Of a stretch of 64,000 nt of DNA, positions 35,024 to 43,271 are shown piece by piece. Positions within the stretch are counted from its first letter, which is position 1, and every line of letters starts with the position of its first letter. The stretch covers positions 28,204 through 92,203 of the forward strand of contig NTLF01000022.1 in assembly GCA_002631855.1 (NCBI GenBank), in the 5' to 3' direction. This stretch comes from Zunongwangia sp. ESRF-bin46. Its GTDB lineage: Bacteria > Bacteroidota > Bacteroidia > Flavobacteriales > Flavobacteriaceae. The position numbers were made by a program, and so were the translations under genes. The notes under the pieces are model-generated. The model saw nothing but the letters and a program-made list of their open reading frames with translations. It ran no database searches and was not told the DNA's origin.

Positions 35024-35704
35024 CTATAACTCTATCGATTCGCCAACGTCTAACAACATCAAATCTTTATCTGCATCGTAAAATTTCTTTTTGGCTTCTT
35101 CGTGATCAATTTCTATATAGCCAAACGTATCATAATGTACGCCCAATACTTTGTCACATTCTATAAAATCGCACGCGATAATAGCATCGTCTACACCCAT
35201 CGTGAAGTTATCGCCAATGGGTAAAATAGCAAGATCCAACTTGGTTTGCATTGGGATGAGTTTCATGTCCATTTTCAGCGCTGTATCGCCTGCAATGTAT
35301 ATATTTTTGTGTTCACCCTCGATTACAAATCCGCCAGGTTGTCCACCGTAACTACCATCTGGAAATGAACTGGTATGAATAGCATTTACATATTTTACAT
35401 ATCCAAAATCGAATTGCCAACCTCCGCCATGATTCATGGGATGAACGTCAAAGCCTTTTTCTTCATAATGATTGGCAATTTCAAAATTACTAACGATAGT
35501 CGCACCTGTATTTTTAGCAATAGCTTCCGCATCGAGAATGTGATCTTGATGTGCATGTGTTAGTAAAATGTAATCCGCTTTTAACTTGTTGATATCAACT
35601 TTATCTTTTGATAGGTCATTTCCTGTAATAAAAGGATCTATAATTAAATGTTTTCCGCCAACTTCAATGGCAAGACTGTTTTGACCGTAGAATGTAATTT
35701 TCAT
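35024..35704 (-). CDS. UPF0173-family metal-dependent hydrolase
   Basis: Cytoplasmic metallo-beta-lactamase-fold hydrolase of 226 residues with a complete metal motif THAHQDH (near residue 49), AGDTAL near 138 and HYDTFGYIE near 193. UPF0173 substrates are unknown. It lies between menA and menC on the same strand; the next gene begins at its stop, so it is probably coexpressed with them. Confidence 0.9.
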   Translation of the reverse strand: MKITFYGQNSLAIEVGGKHLIIDPFITGNDLSKDKVDINKLKADYILLTHAHQDHILDAEAIAKNTGATIVSNFEIANHYEEKGFDVHPMNHGGGWQFDFGYVKYVNAIHTSSFPDGSYGGQPGGFVIEGEHKNIYIAGDTALKMDMKLIPMQTKLDLAILPIGDNFTMGVDDAIIACDFIECDKVLGVHYDTFGYIEIDHEEAKKKFYDADKDLMLLDVGESIEL

Positions 35705-35774
35705 GGGTGTTGGTTTTTTCTTTAAATATACTAAGCACAGTAAAGAAAACCGTTAAAGTTTTTCAAAAAAAAAG

Positions 35775-36677
35775 CTATAAGCTCACTGTAATTAAAAAAA
35801 GTATAGAAAATAAGAACGTACTTAAGGCTACTTTCTTCAATTCTGGGTCTAATAACGGTGGCGAATCGTTTTTATACACCTTGACCACATTTAAAAATAA
35901 GGGTATAAATGCCACTAACGGGATGAACTCCAATATCGTTTCTGCTTTCAGTAAAAAATACAGTGATGCAACAATAAAACTTCCTATTATTAAGGAAGTA
36001 TGATAATGCTTTACCTTCACGGCACCTAAAACGACTGCTAGCGTATTTTTATTTACTTTGGCATCAGACAGGCGATCCCGCATATTGTTTAGATTTAAAA
36101 CTGCTGCGCTTAACAATCCTATTACTATTGCTGGCATAGCTACTAAATCTCCCAAACTTTTGCTGTATAAAAAGTAACAGCCCATTACTCCTAATAAACC
36201 AAAGAATAGAAATACAAATAAATCACCCATCGCTCTATAACCATATGCTTTTTTACCAACCGTATAGGTAACAGCAGCTATAATAGCAGCAATACCCAGG
36301 TTAAAAAAAATAAAAGAAAGCAAAAAGTTTTCATTACCAAAAGCACTAAAGATTAGCATAGTAGCAATTAAAAGTGTTAATGCCCCAGTAACTATCATCC
36401 CTATTTTTAAGTCTTTCGCTTTTAAAATCCCGCTTTGCATCGCTCGCATAGGGCCAACTCTATCTTCATTATCGGTACCTTTTACGCCATCGCCATAATC
36501 ATTCGCGAAATTAGATAGTATTTGAAACCCCAATGTTGTTATAATTGCGAGAATACAAATAGAAAGGTTAAAATTTTCTTCGGAAATAGCCACAGCACTT
36601 GCTGTAAGAATTCCTGAAATGGATAATGGAAGTGTTCTAAGTCGGGCTGCAGAAACCCAGGCACGTAATTTTGTCAT
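35775..36677 (-). CDS. menA: 1,4-dihydroxy-2-naphthoate polyprenyltransferase
   Basis: UbiA-superfamily membrane enzyme that prenylates 1,4-dihydroxy-2-naphthoate to give demethylmenaquinone. The first Asp-rich motif is NDYGDGVKGTD (near residue 64), the second lies in NNMRDRLSDAKVNK (near 195), and about eight hydrophobic helices follow. At 300 residues it is normal. It leads the run menA, UPF0173, menC, CPBP, menE. Confidence 0.95.
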   Translation of the reverse strand: MTKLRAWVSAARLRTLPLSISGILTASAVAISEENFNLSICILAIITTLGFQILSNFANDYGDGVKGTDNEDRVGPMRAMQSGILKAKDLKIGMIVTGALTLLIATMLIFSAFGNENFLLSFIFFNLGIAAIIAAVTYTVGKKAYGYRAMGDLFVFLFFGLLGVMGCYFLYSKSLGDLVAMPAIVIGLLSAAVLNLNNMRDRLSDAKVNKNTLAVVLGAVKVKHYHTSLIIGSFIVASLYFLLKAETILEFIPLVAFIPLFLNVVKVYKNDSPPLLDPELKKVALSTFLFSILFLITVSL

Positions 36678-36716
36678 GCAATCAATGGTTTTAATGCTGC
36701 AAAAATACAGTTAAAT

Positions 36717-36751
36717 AAAAAAACCACCTCTAAAATTAGAGATGGCTTTTT
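36717..36751 (-). terminator. Terminator after the large T9SS-exported protein gene
   Basis: On the minus strand CCATCTCTAA-TT-TTAGAGGTGG forms a 10-bp stem (one G-T pair) followed by a run of seven T bases. It lies 25 bases beyond the stop at 36776 and just before the menA start. Confidence 0.85.
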
Positions 36752-36775
36752 CAATCGATATTAAACTACTTAAAA

Positions 36776-39700
36776 CTACTCAACAATAAGTTTTTGTGAA
36801 ATACCTTCTTCGTTTTTCACTATATACGTCCCGCTTGATAAGCTTGATGTATTAATAGAAGCCACATTAATCGCTTCAATAACTAAACGTCCGCTTATAT
36901 CAAAAATGCTATAACTTCCTGGTTTGCTAACAAATACTTGGCTATTAGCTGGATTGGGGTATAATACAAACGACGCTCCTGAAGTAATACCAAACTCTGG
37001 TGTTGAAAGTATCACATTATCTAACGTATACATACTTAGCGTAGCACTTACTTCATTTGAAACAATAAGCATCGCTTTTCCGTTAGGGCTTTCTTCAGCA
37101 GTTACATAAGCAATCCCTTCTGGACCTAAATCGCCTGCTTCATCTCCACCTTCCACAGCATCTCTACTGTTTACATATTGTAAGAATACTGGATTAGCAG
37201 GATCTGTAATATTATAAACCATAACACCTCCTATACGCTCCAATAATATAAAAGCGTAGAATTCATCATTAATTTCTTGAACCAATACACCTTCTGGCTC
37301 AGGACCTTTATTATCACTTCGGTTTTTCAGGTTGTTATTTTCATTACTTGCATTAAAAATAGCTCCGTAAACAGGATCGGCTGCAGTAATAACTTCAAAA
37401 TCGTTACCACTATCGAAAACTAGGTTTCCTGTTTCCGCTTCAAAAATACTGAAGGAACGACCTCCGAAAATGTGAATCTCTTCAAACAACCCATCACCAT
37501 TAGCATCTCCAGAACCATTTGTTACGGCTATTTGAGACAGATTTGAGTCTAATTCTAAAATGTCAATATTACTGAAGACTGCAGGGTCTAGCGTATAATC
37601 GCTATCTCCAATTTTTCGTTCTTCTTCAAACGTATCATACTCACGAGCATCACCTTCGTTTGCTGTAACGATGTAACTTGTACCGTTCACTTCGTAAAAG
37701 GAAATAGCATCTGGCATATACATGCCTTTTACTGGCCACGAAGCATTGAAGATAAAATCTGTTTCGTCTGAAAGGTCTAATGAATTTTCAGGAAGACTAT
37801 GATCTTTTAATCCGAAAGAAATAACATCTGTAATTTCCATAGCTACAAGATCTACAATTGCATAAGCGTTGTTTTCCTGAAGCGTTACATATGCTTTTTG
37901 AGAATTAGCCGAAACAGCTATATATTCAGGCTCCAAATCTTGTGAAACGGAAGCTCCCGGGCCAAAAATACGAACACCAGCATCAATTAAATCTGCTTCA
38001 GAAGCATCGAAAGCATTAAAGTTAAGCGTCGTTACACTTGCTTGTGTAATGGAAGCTAAACCTCCACTTACATCAATTACTGAAATGGTTCCTTCAGGAT
38101 CGATTGAATAATCATCACTTGGCTGACCTTCGTTTGCTGATAATAATAGGTTTCCATCGGGTGAGAATGTAATCATATCAGGTAAAACACCAACCTCAAC
38201 AGCTACCGGGTTATTCCCATCAAGGTCTGAAAGTACCACCAAACCATTATCTGTTACAGGATCTACTGAAACAGCAGCTGCTACGATACCATTTTTAGTC
38301 GCCACACTCTGTACACTCACTCCACCAAAATCTGATACATTTACAGTAGCTAACGGCTGAATATTTTCAGGATCTGAAAAATCTACTACTTCTATTGAAG
38401 CTGAATTGGTTACATATAATCGTTGTGTACTAGCATCGTAAGCAGTGATTTCGGCAGTACCATCGGCATCTACCAAATAACTAGCGAGGTAATTAACGTC
38501 TAATACCGAAGCATCCGTTTCTGGAACCACGGTATCATTATCTAAAATATATACTGAGTGAACATCATTCCCTGAAACAATTGCATTGATTGCATTCTCT
38601 AATTCAATTACAAAAAACACATCGCTGTTATCATCTGTATTGTCTAGAATAGGAATTGTTATGGTTTGAGCAGCATCACTTCCAACAGGAAAAGTTACTG
38701 TTTCGGAAGCAGTAAATGTAAAGTCAGTTCCTTCAACTGCTGTTCCTCCGCCATTTAATACTACATCTACAGTAGTTTCAACAGCTACAGTTTCTGAAGG
38801 GGCTACTGTGATTGTTACTTCTGTTGCATCTTCAGAAACTGAAGTATAAGCTTCATCAAAAGCTATAACAGTTTGTGAAACAGCTAAACCATCACCTGGG
38901 GAAGCAATATTAGGCACATCATTAGCGTCTCCACCTTGAGCAATAGTTTCTACAGCGCCGTTTGCGTTACCAACTACACTAAAAGCAACTAGTTCAATAT
39001 CGTATGACTGACCATCATTAGCATCGGTATCTGGGTATGTAGCATTATCAATTGGCGAAGTGCTCGCAGGATCGCCTGCCCATAGTGTTACAGCATCCCC
39101 ACCAGAACCTAAACCAGCACCGTCTGTATACCCTACTTGAACACCTGTTAAATCTATTACGGGATTCCAAACATCTGTAAAGGTGGTAACATCTGCCGTG
39201 TTATCTGTAATTAAAACAATTACTTTAGCACCTGGCTGAATTTCAGTAATTCCTTGAATGATATCGGCATCGGCTGGTTCAGCAGACTCATCATCGTAAT
39301 ATAAATCTTCACTTACACCACTTTCCCAAGCTACTGTTCCGTTATTTGTGATTTCGAACCAATCTGCTGTTAAATCGGTTCCGCTTTGTCCTGAAAAGAT
39401 TTCAGTAATGATAAGTTCGAATGATGCTAAAGAAGCACCATCACCTGGTGAAGCAATATTAGGCACATCATTAGCGTCACCACCTTGAGCAATAGTTTCT
39501 ACAGCTCCGTTTGCATTACCAACTACACTAAAAGCAGCTAGTTCAATATCGTACGACTGACCATCATTAGCATCGGTATCTGGGTATGAAGCGCTATCAA
39601 TTGCCGATGTGCTCGCAGGATCGCCTAACCATAAAGTAACAGCATCTCCGCCGCCACCTAAACCGGCACCGTCTGTATACCCTACTTGAACACCTGTTAA

Positions 39701-40672
39701 ATCTATTACTGGACTCCAAACATCTGTAAATGTGGTAACATCTGCCGTGTTACCTGTAATTAAAACAATCACTTTAGCTCCCGGTTGAATTTCGGTAATT
39801 CCTTGAATGATATCGGCATCGGCTGGTTCAGCAGATTCATCATCGTAATATAAATCTTCACTTACGCCCGCTTCCCAAGCTACTGTTCCGTTATTTGTAA
39901 TTTCGAACCAATCTGCTGTTAAATCGGTTCCGCTTTGTCCTGAAAAGATTTCAGTAATGGTAAGTTCCAACGGATTTGCAGCAGGTTCTCCTTCAAACTT
40001 GATATTATCAAGGTAAAGCGCTTCAGAAGAAGAATTGGTGCGTACTTCAACAACTAATTTTGCTGTAATGTTATCAGGTACTGAAATGCTTTCAGTTATC
40101 CAAGCACCTTCAATGCTTAAATCATTAATATCAGTTCCTTCCGTATTAAGGATATCGATCTCAGTACTATTTGTTTCATCTATAACGTAAATACGAATGC
40201 GATCATTGCTACTTTCGTTTACAGTACCGTCACCTTCATAACCGGTTTCGTTTACAAAATAATCAACCGATATAGTATTGTTTGTATAACCTGTAAAGTC
40301 TACAGCGTCAAATTCAACAATCATGTTTCCATCCGTATCAGACATTTGATAACCTTGAATTCCGTCGGTGTAGTTTGTTACATCGCCCGTAAAATCGGTT
40401 ACACCTACAAAATCACCATCTGTTAATCCGCTACTTGGCGTATCATAAGGTTCATATTTGGCATCGAAACCTATTTCAGTAGCTACTTGTGTAAAGTCTA
40501 CCGGTGCCTCATCTGTATTATTAATAAGGTCGTGTGCAACCGAAGCGTCTCCCGTATCGGTATATTGACTGCCAATAGCAGGCTCTTCAAAACTTGTTTC
40601 TGCTAGGGTCTCAATTTGTGAAAATGCAACAGCTGTCATTAAAAAAGCTGCAAAAAAAGTAATTTTTTTCAT
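36776..40672 (-). CDS. T9SS-exported choice-of-anchor I protein with two lamin-tail domains and a Calx-beta domain
   Basis: A 1298-residue surface or secreted protein. Order: signal peptide ending AFSQ, a jellyroll-like region (about 20-230), two nearly identical lamin-tail domains (ITEIFSGQSGTD, about 240-420 and 422-602), a Calx-beta domain (about 610-720), a beta-propeller of the choice-of-anchor I type (about 735-1225), and a C-terminal type IX sorting domain (LYPNPANSQ to SQKLIVE). Choice-of-anchor I proteins resemble phytase/esterase-like propellers, but activity is unknown. The two lamin-tail copies are a recent in-frame duplication. Confidence 0.88.
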   Translation of the reverse strand: MKKITFFAAFLMTAVAFSQIETLAETSFEEPAIGSQYTDTGDASVAHDLINNTDEAPVDFTQVATEIGFDAKYEPYDTPSSGLTDGDFVGVTDFTGDVTNYTDGIQGYQMSDTDGNMIVEFDAVDFTGYTNNTISVDYFVNETGYEGDGTVNESSNDRIRIYVIDETNSTEIDILNTEGTDINDLSIEGAWITESISVPDNITAKLVVEVRTNSSSEALYLDNIKFEGEPAANPLELTITEIFSGQSGTDLTADWFEITNNGTVAWEAGVSEDLYYDDESAEPADADIIQGITEIQPGAKVIVLITGNTADVTTFTDVWSPVIDLTGVQVGYTDGAGLGGGGDAVTLWLGDPASTSAIDSASYPDTDANDGQSYDIELAAFSVVGNANGAVETIAQGGDANDVPNIASPGDGASLASFELIITEIFSGQSGTDLTADWFEITNNGTVAWESGVSEDLYYDDESAEPADADIIQGITEIQPGAKVIVLITDNTADVTTFTDVWNPVIDLTGVQVGYTDGAGLGSGGDAVTLWAGDPASTSPIDNATYPDTDANDGQSYDIELVAFSVVGNANGAVETIAQGGDANDVPNIASPGDGLAVSQTVIAFDEAYTSVSEDATEVTITVAPSETVAVETTVDVVLNGGGTAVEGTDFTFTASETVTFPVGSDAAQTITIPILDNTDDNSDVFFVIELENAINAIVSGNDVHSVYILDNDTVVPETDASVLDVNYLASYLVDADGTAEITAYDASTQRLYVTNSASIEVVDFSDPENIQPLATVNVSDFGGVSVQSVATKNGIVAAAVSVDPVTDNGLVVLSDLDGNNPVAVEVGVLPDMITFSPDGNLLLSANEGQPSDDYSIDPEGTISVIDVSGGLASITQASVTTLNFNAFDASEADLIDAGVRIFGPGASVSQDLEPEYIAVSANSQKAYVTLQENNAYAIVDLVAMEITDVISFGLKDHSLPENSLDLSDETDFIFNASWPVKGMYMPDAISFYEVNGTSYIVTANEGDAREYDTFEEERKIGDSDYTLDPAVFSNIDILELDSNLSQIAVTNGSGDANGDGLFEEIHIFGGRSFSIFEAETGNLVFDSGNDFEVITAADPVYGAIFNASNENNNLKNRSDNKGPEPEGVLVQEINDEFYAFILLERIGGVMVYNITDPANPVFLQYVNSRDAVEGGDEAGDLGPEGIAYVTAEESPNGKAMLIVSNEVSATLSMYTLDNVILSTPEFGITSGASFVLYPNPANSQVFVSKPGSYSIFDISGRLVIEAINVASINTSSLSSGTYIVKNEEGISQKLIVE
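38889..39964 (-). repeat. Tandem 549-base duplication encoding two lamin-tail domains
   Basis: Segments 38889-39415 and 39438-39964 are near identical at DNA level with a period of 549 bases (183 codons). Differences are mostly silent or conservative (for example GGGG/GSGG, LWLGDP/LWAGDP). The gene reads through both. Confidence 0.9.
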
Positions 40673-40875
40673 TATAAAAGTTAGTTTTAATTTTCAGCTA
40701 AAGTAGTAGTAGGATGTATTAGCAGTATTAGCTGAAATTTAAATTAAAGTGAAGAATTCTAATCAAAATGAAGTAATCGTTGAGGTATATTAATTTTAAG
40801 TAAAAAAATAGTTAAAGAGATTGTTTTAAATTAAATTTCTATTTTTATAGCTACTAACTACTCTAACCCCATATT

Positions 40876-41247
40876 ATGAATTCTACCTATCATTTTGGCT
40901 TACTTTTTTTACGTTTAACATTTTCAGGGATGATGCTTACCCACGGTATCCCAAAGCTACTGAACCTCATTCAAGGTGATATTCAGTTTGGCGACCCTAT
41001 TGGTTTAGGACCTACCGTTTCTTTAATTTTAGCTGTAATTGGCGAAGCTATTTGTCCTTTACTTATCATTCTAGGGTTAAAAACACGAATTGCAGCTATC
41101 CCTACCATAATTACTATGGCAGTTGCTGCTTTTATTGTTCATGGAAGTGACCCGCTTGGCACTAAAGAAATGGCTCTGCTTTACTTATTTGGTTTTACAG
41201 CAATCGCGTTATTAGGTTCGGGACGATTTTCGTTGGATAGAAAGTGA
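40876..41247 (+). CDS. DoxX-family membrane protein
   Basis: A 123-residue membrane protein with four helices: FLRLTFSGMMLTHGIPKL in the first and VIGEAICPLLIILGLKTR in the second match the DoxX family. This is a second, divergent DoxX in the window (the first is at 29518). It converges on holA with an 18-base gap. Function unknown. Confidence 0.85.
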   Translation: MNSTYHFGLLFLRLTFSGMMLTHGIPKLLNLIQGDIQFGDPIGLGPTVSLILAVIGEAICPLLIILGLKTRIAAIPTIITMAVAAFIVHGSDPLGTKEMALLYLFGFTAIALLGSGRFSLDRK

Positions 41248-41265
41248 CCGATAAAGAAAAGGCGA

Positions 41266-42270
41266 TTAATTGAAAATTTTGACTAACATTTCTTTTAACA
41301 AGTCGCCTTGTTCAATATTGGCAGCACCTACACCTTTACTTTTCATATCTACCTCGCGAATGCTACCAATAATAGCACTCACTTTTTTCATAGGATAGTT
41401 GCGAGCTGCTAGTTGGTAATCTTTAATAAAATAGGGGCTCACTCCTAGTGCTCTTGCAGCTTGGTTTTTATCACTCAACGCGTGATATTTCAAAAGTTTT
41501 GAAAAGAATGAATACATGAGTGCCACCGTCATAACCATTGGATTATTTTTCGGGTTTTGCCCAAAGTACTGAACGATGGAATATGCCTTTTTAATATCGC
41601 GTGCACCAATGGCGTTTTGTAGTTCGAAGTTATTAAAGTCTTTGCTTATCCCAATGTTACGTTCAATAAGTTGTGGGGTTATTTGCTCACCAGGTTGTAT
41701 AATGAGTTGCAGTTTTTGCAGTTCGTTGTTTACCTTGCTTAAATCATTACCCAAAAACTCTGTAAGCATTTGCGCGGCTTTAGGCGTAATAGTATACCCT
41801 TTTCCCGCTAAAACTCGCTTAATCCAATCGGGAACTTGATTTTCATACAATTTTTTACTTTCAAAAAGAACACCGATTTTTTTAATTTCCTTGGCTAGCT
41901 TTTTTCTAGCATCTAGTTTTTTATACTTGTAGCAAAGCACCAACACCGTAGTGGGTTGTGGATCTTTAACATAGGCTACCAGATTCTCAATGGTTCGGGA
42001 AAGGTCTTGTGCCTCTTTTACAATCACCACTTGCCTTTCGGCCATCATGGGGTATCGTTTGGCATTACTCACAATCTCGTCGATAGTGACATCACGACCG
42101 TACAGAACCATTTGATTAAACCCTTTTTCTTCTTCTGAAAGAATTTTATCCTCAATATAATTTGCGATACCATCAATATAATAAGGTTCTTCGCCCATTA
42201 AAAAGTAAACGGGTTTTATGTTTCCACTTTTTATATCGTTTATGATGGTTTTGGCTTTATCTAAGGGCAT
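41266..42270 (-). CDS. holA: DNA polymerase III delta subunit
   Basis: HolA is the clamp-loader subunit that opens the sliding clamp. FLMGEEPYYIDGIANYIE near the N-terminus and the AAA+-like domains with RYPMMAERQVVIVKEAQDL are typical. The frame is open from an ATG at 42324, but the internal ATG at 42270 (MPLDKAKTII) matches the usual N-terminus and leaves space for the promoter of the divergent gene, so it is preferred; length is then 334 residues. Confidence 0.9.
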   Translation of the reverse strand: MPLDKAKTIINDIKSGNIKPVYFLMGEEPYYIDGIANYIEDKILSEEEKGFNQMVLYGRDVTIDEIVSNAKRYPMMAERQVVIVKEAQDLSRTIENLVAYVKDPQPTTVLVLCYKYKKLDARKKLAKEIKKIGVLFESKKLYENQVPDWIKRVLAGKGYTITPKAAQMLTEFLGNDLSKVNNELQKLQLIIQPGEQITPQLIERNIGISKDFNNFELQNAIGARDIKKAYSIVQYFGQNPKNNPMVMTVALMYSFFSKLLKYHALSDKNQAARALGVSPYFIKDYQLAARNYPMKKVSAIIGSIREVDMKSKGVGAANIEQGDLLKEMLVKIFN

Positions 42271-42361
42271 GCTTAAACGTGAGGCTTTTGATTTATAATT
42301 TATTTGAAAAAACGCTTCGGGCAAATTTTGAACCTACTAAAGGAAACTGTTACTTTGCTAT

Positions 42362-42802
42362 ATGCATCAGTTAAACTTTCAAAAATATCAGTTTCGTTTC
42401 AAAAGTAGCGAAAACAAAACATTGATCTTTGACGAAATTAGGAAAAAATTTATAATCCTCACTCCTGAAGAATGGGTTAGGCAACATGTAGTTCAGTTTT
42501 TGATTTCAGAAAAAAAGTATCCAAAATCATTAATTAATGTTGAAAAGCAACTTAAGGTTAAGGATACGGTAAAAAGATATGATGTGGTAGTCTATAATCG
42601 AGACGGAAATATCTTTTTAATTGTAGAATGCAAAGCGCCTTCAATTCCTATAACACAACAAACTTTTGATCAGATTGCACGTTACAACTTGGTAGCCAAC
42701 GCTACGTATTTAATGGTCACCAATGGTTTAGAACATTATTATTGCCAAATGGACTATGAAAATGAAAAGTATATTTTTTTAAGGGACCTTCCTGTTAAGT
42801 AA
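42362..42802 (+). CDS. Stand-alone HsdR N-terminal-like (PD-(D/E)xK) protein
   Basis: A 146-residue protein with only the nuclease-type N-terminal domain of type I restriction HsdR subunits. KRYDVVVYNRDGNIFLIVECKAP carries the catalytic Asp and the ECK (ExK) motif near residue 107. It has no helicase part and no hsdM or hsdS is near, so it is not a classic restriction system. It is divergent from holA, an arrangement frequent in Bacteroidota. Confidence 0.85.
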   Translation: MHQLNFQKYQFRFKSSENKTLIFDEIRKKFIILTPEEWVRQHVVQFLISEKKYPKSLINVEKQLKVKDTVKRYDVVVYNRDGNIFLIVECKAPSIPITQQTFDQIARYNLVANATYLMVTNGLEHYYCQMDYENEKYIFLRDLPVK

Positions 42803-42812
42803 GACATTGGAA

Positions 42813-43256
42813 TCAGTCTTGATTCTTTAATTTCATTTGATATAAATCAAAACCCTGTGCCCAGAAATTCTTTTCAATATTTTCTAATGTAAAGCCCATT
42901 TTTTCGTAGAATTGATACACAAGTTGGCTCGTTCTCACTTCAATTAACTCTACTTTTTGATTCCCTTTTAAGTGATTAATGCGATGTTGTAGTAACTTCT
43001 TACCTATTCCTTTTCCTTGTGAATTAGGATTAATTATATCCCACGAAATTCGGGCAATTTTTTCTGTAGTAAGGTAATTAATTCCGCCAGAGCCAATTAT
43101 TCTATTATCTTCTTCAACTACAAAATAGTCTTCTATTTCGTGCTCAAGGTAATGATCTAGATCGTTTTCTTCAGAAGCGTCAAAAAATTCAGGAATGTTT
43201 AATTGTAAAAGCTCTAGTACTTTTGGTTTATCCTTATATGAATATTCTCTAATCAT
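42813..43256 (-). CDS. GNAT-family N-acetyltransferase
   Basis: A 147-residue GNAT acetyltransferase. The acetyl-CoA loop is SQGKGIGKKLL (near residue 92), following the strand RISWDIINP; QFYEKMGF closes the domain. Substrate unknown; RimI-like in form but not assigned. It converges on the HsdR-like gene, 10 bases away, and follows recQ by 15 bases on the same strand. Confidence 0.88.
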   Translation of the reverse strand: MIREYSYKDKPKVLELLQLNIPEFFDASEENDLDHYLEHEIEDYFVVEEDNRIIGSGGINYLTTEKIARISWDIINPNSQGKGIGKKLLQHRINHLKGNQKVELIEVRTSQLVYQFYEKMGFTLENIEKNFWAQGFDLYQMKLKNQD

Positions 43257-43271
43257 TCTTTTAAATGATCT

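Noticed and set aside
35707..36003. 98-codon plus-strand frame opposite menA
   Set aside because: It runs antisense to most of the end of menA, has low-complexity content, and is best read as a shadow frame.
42271..42324. Extended N-terminus for holA
   Set aside because: The added 18 residues are not family-like and crowd the promoter of the divergent gene.
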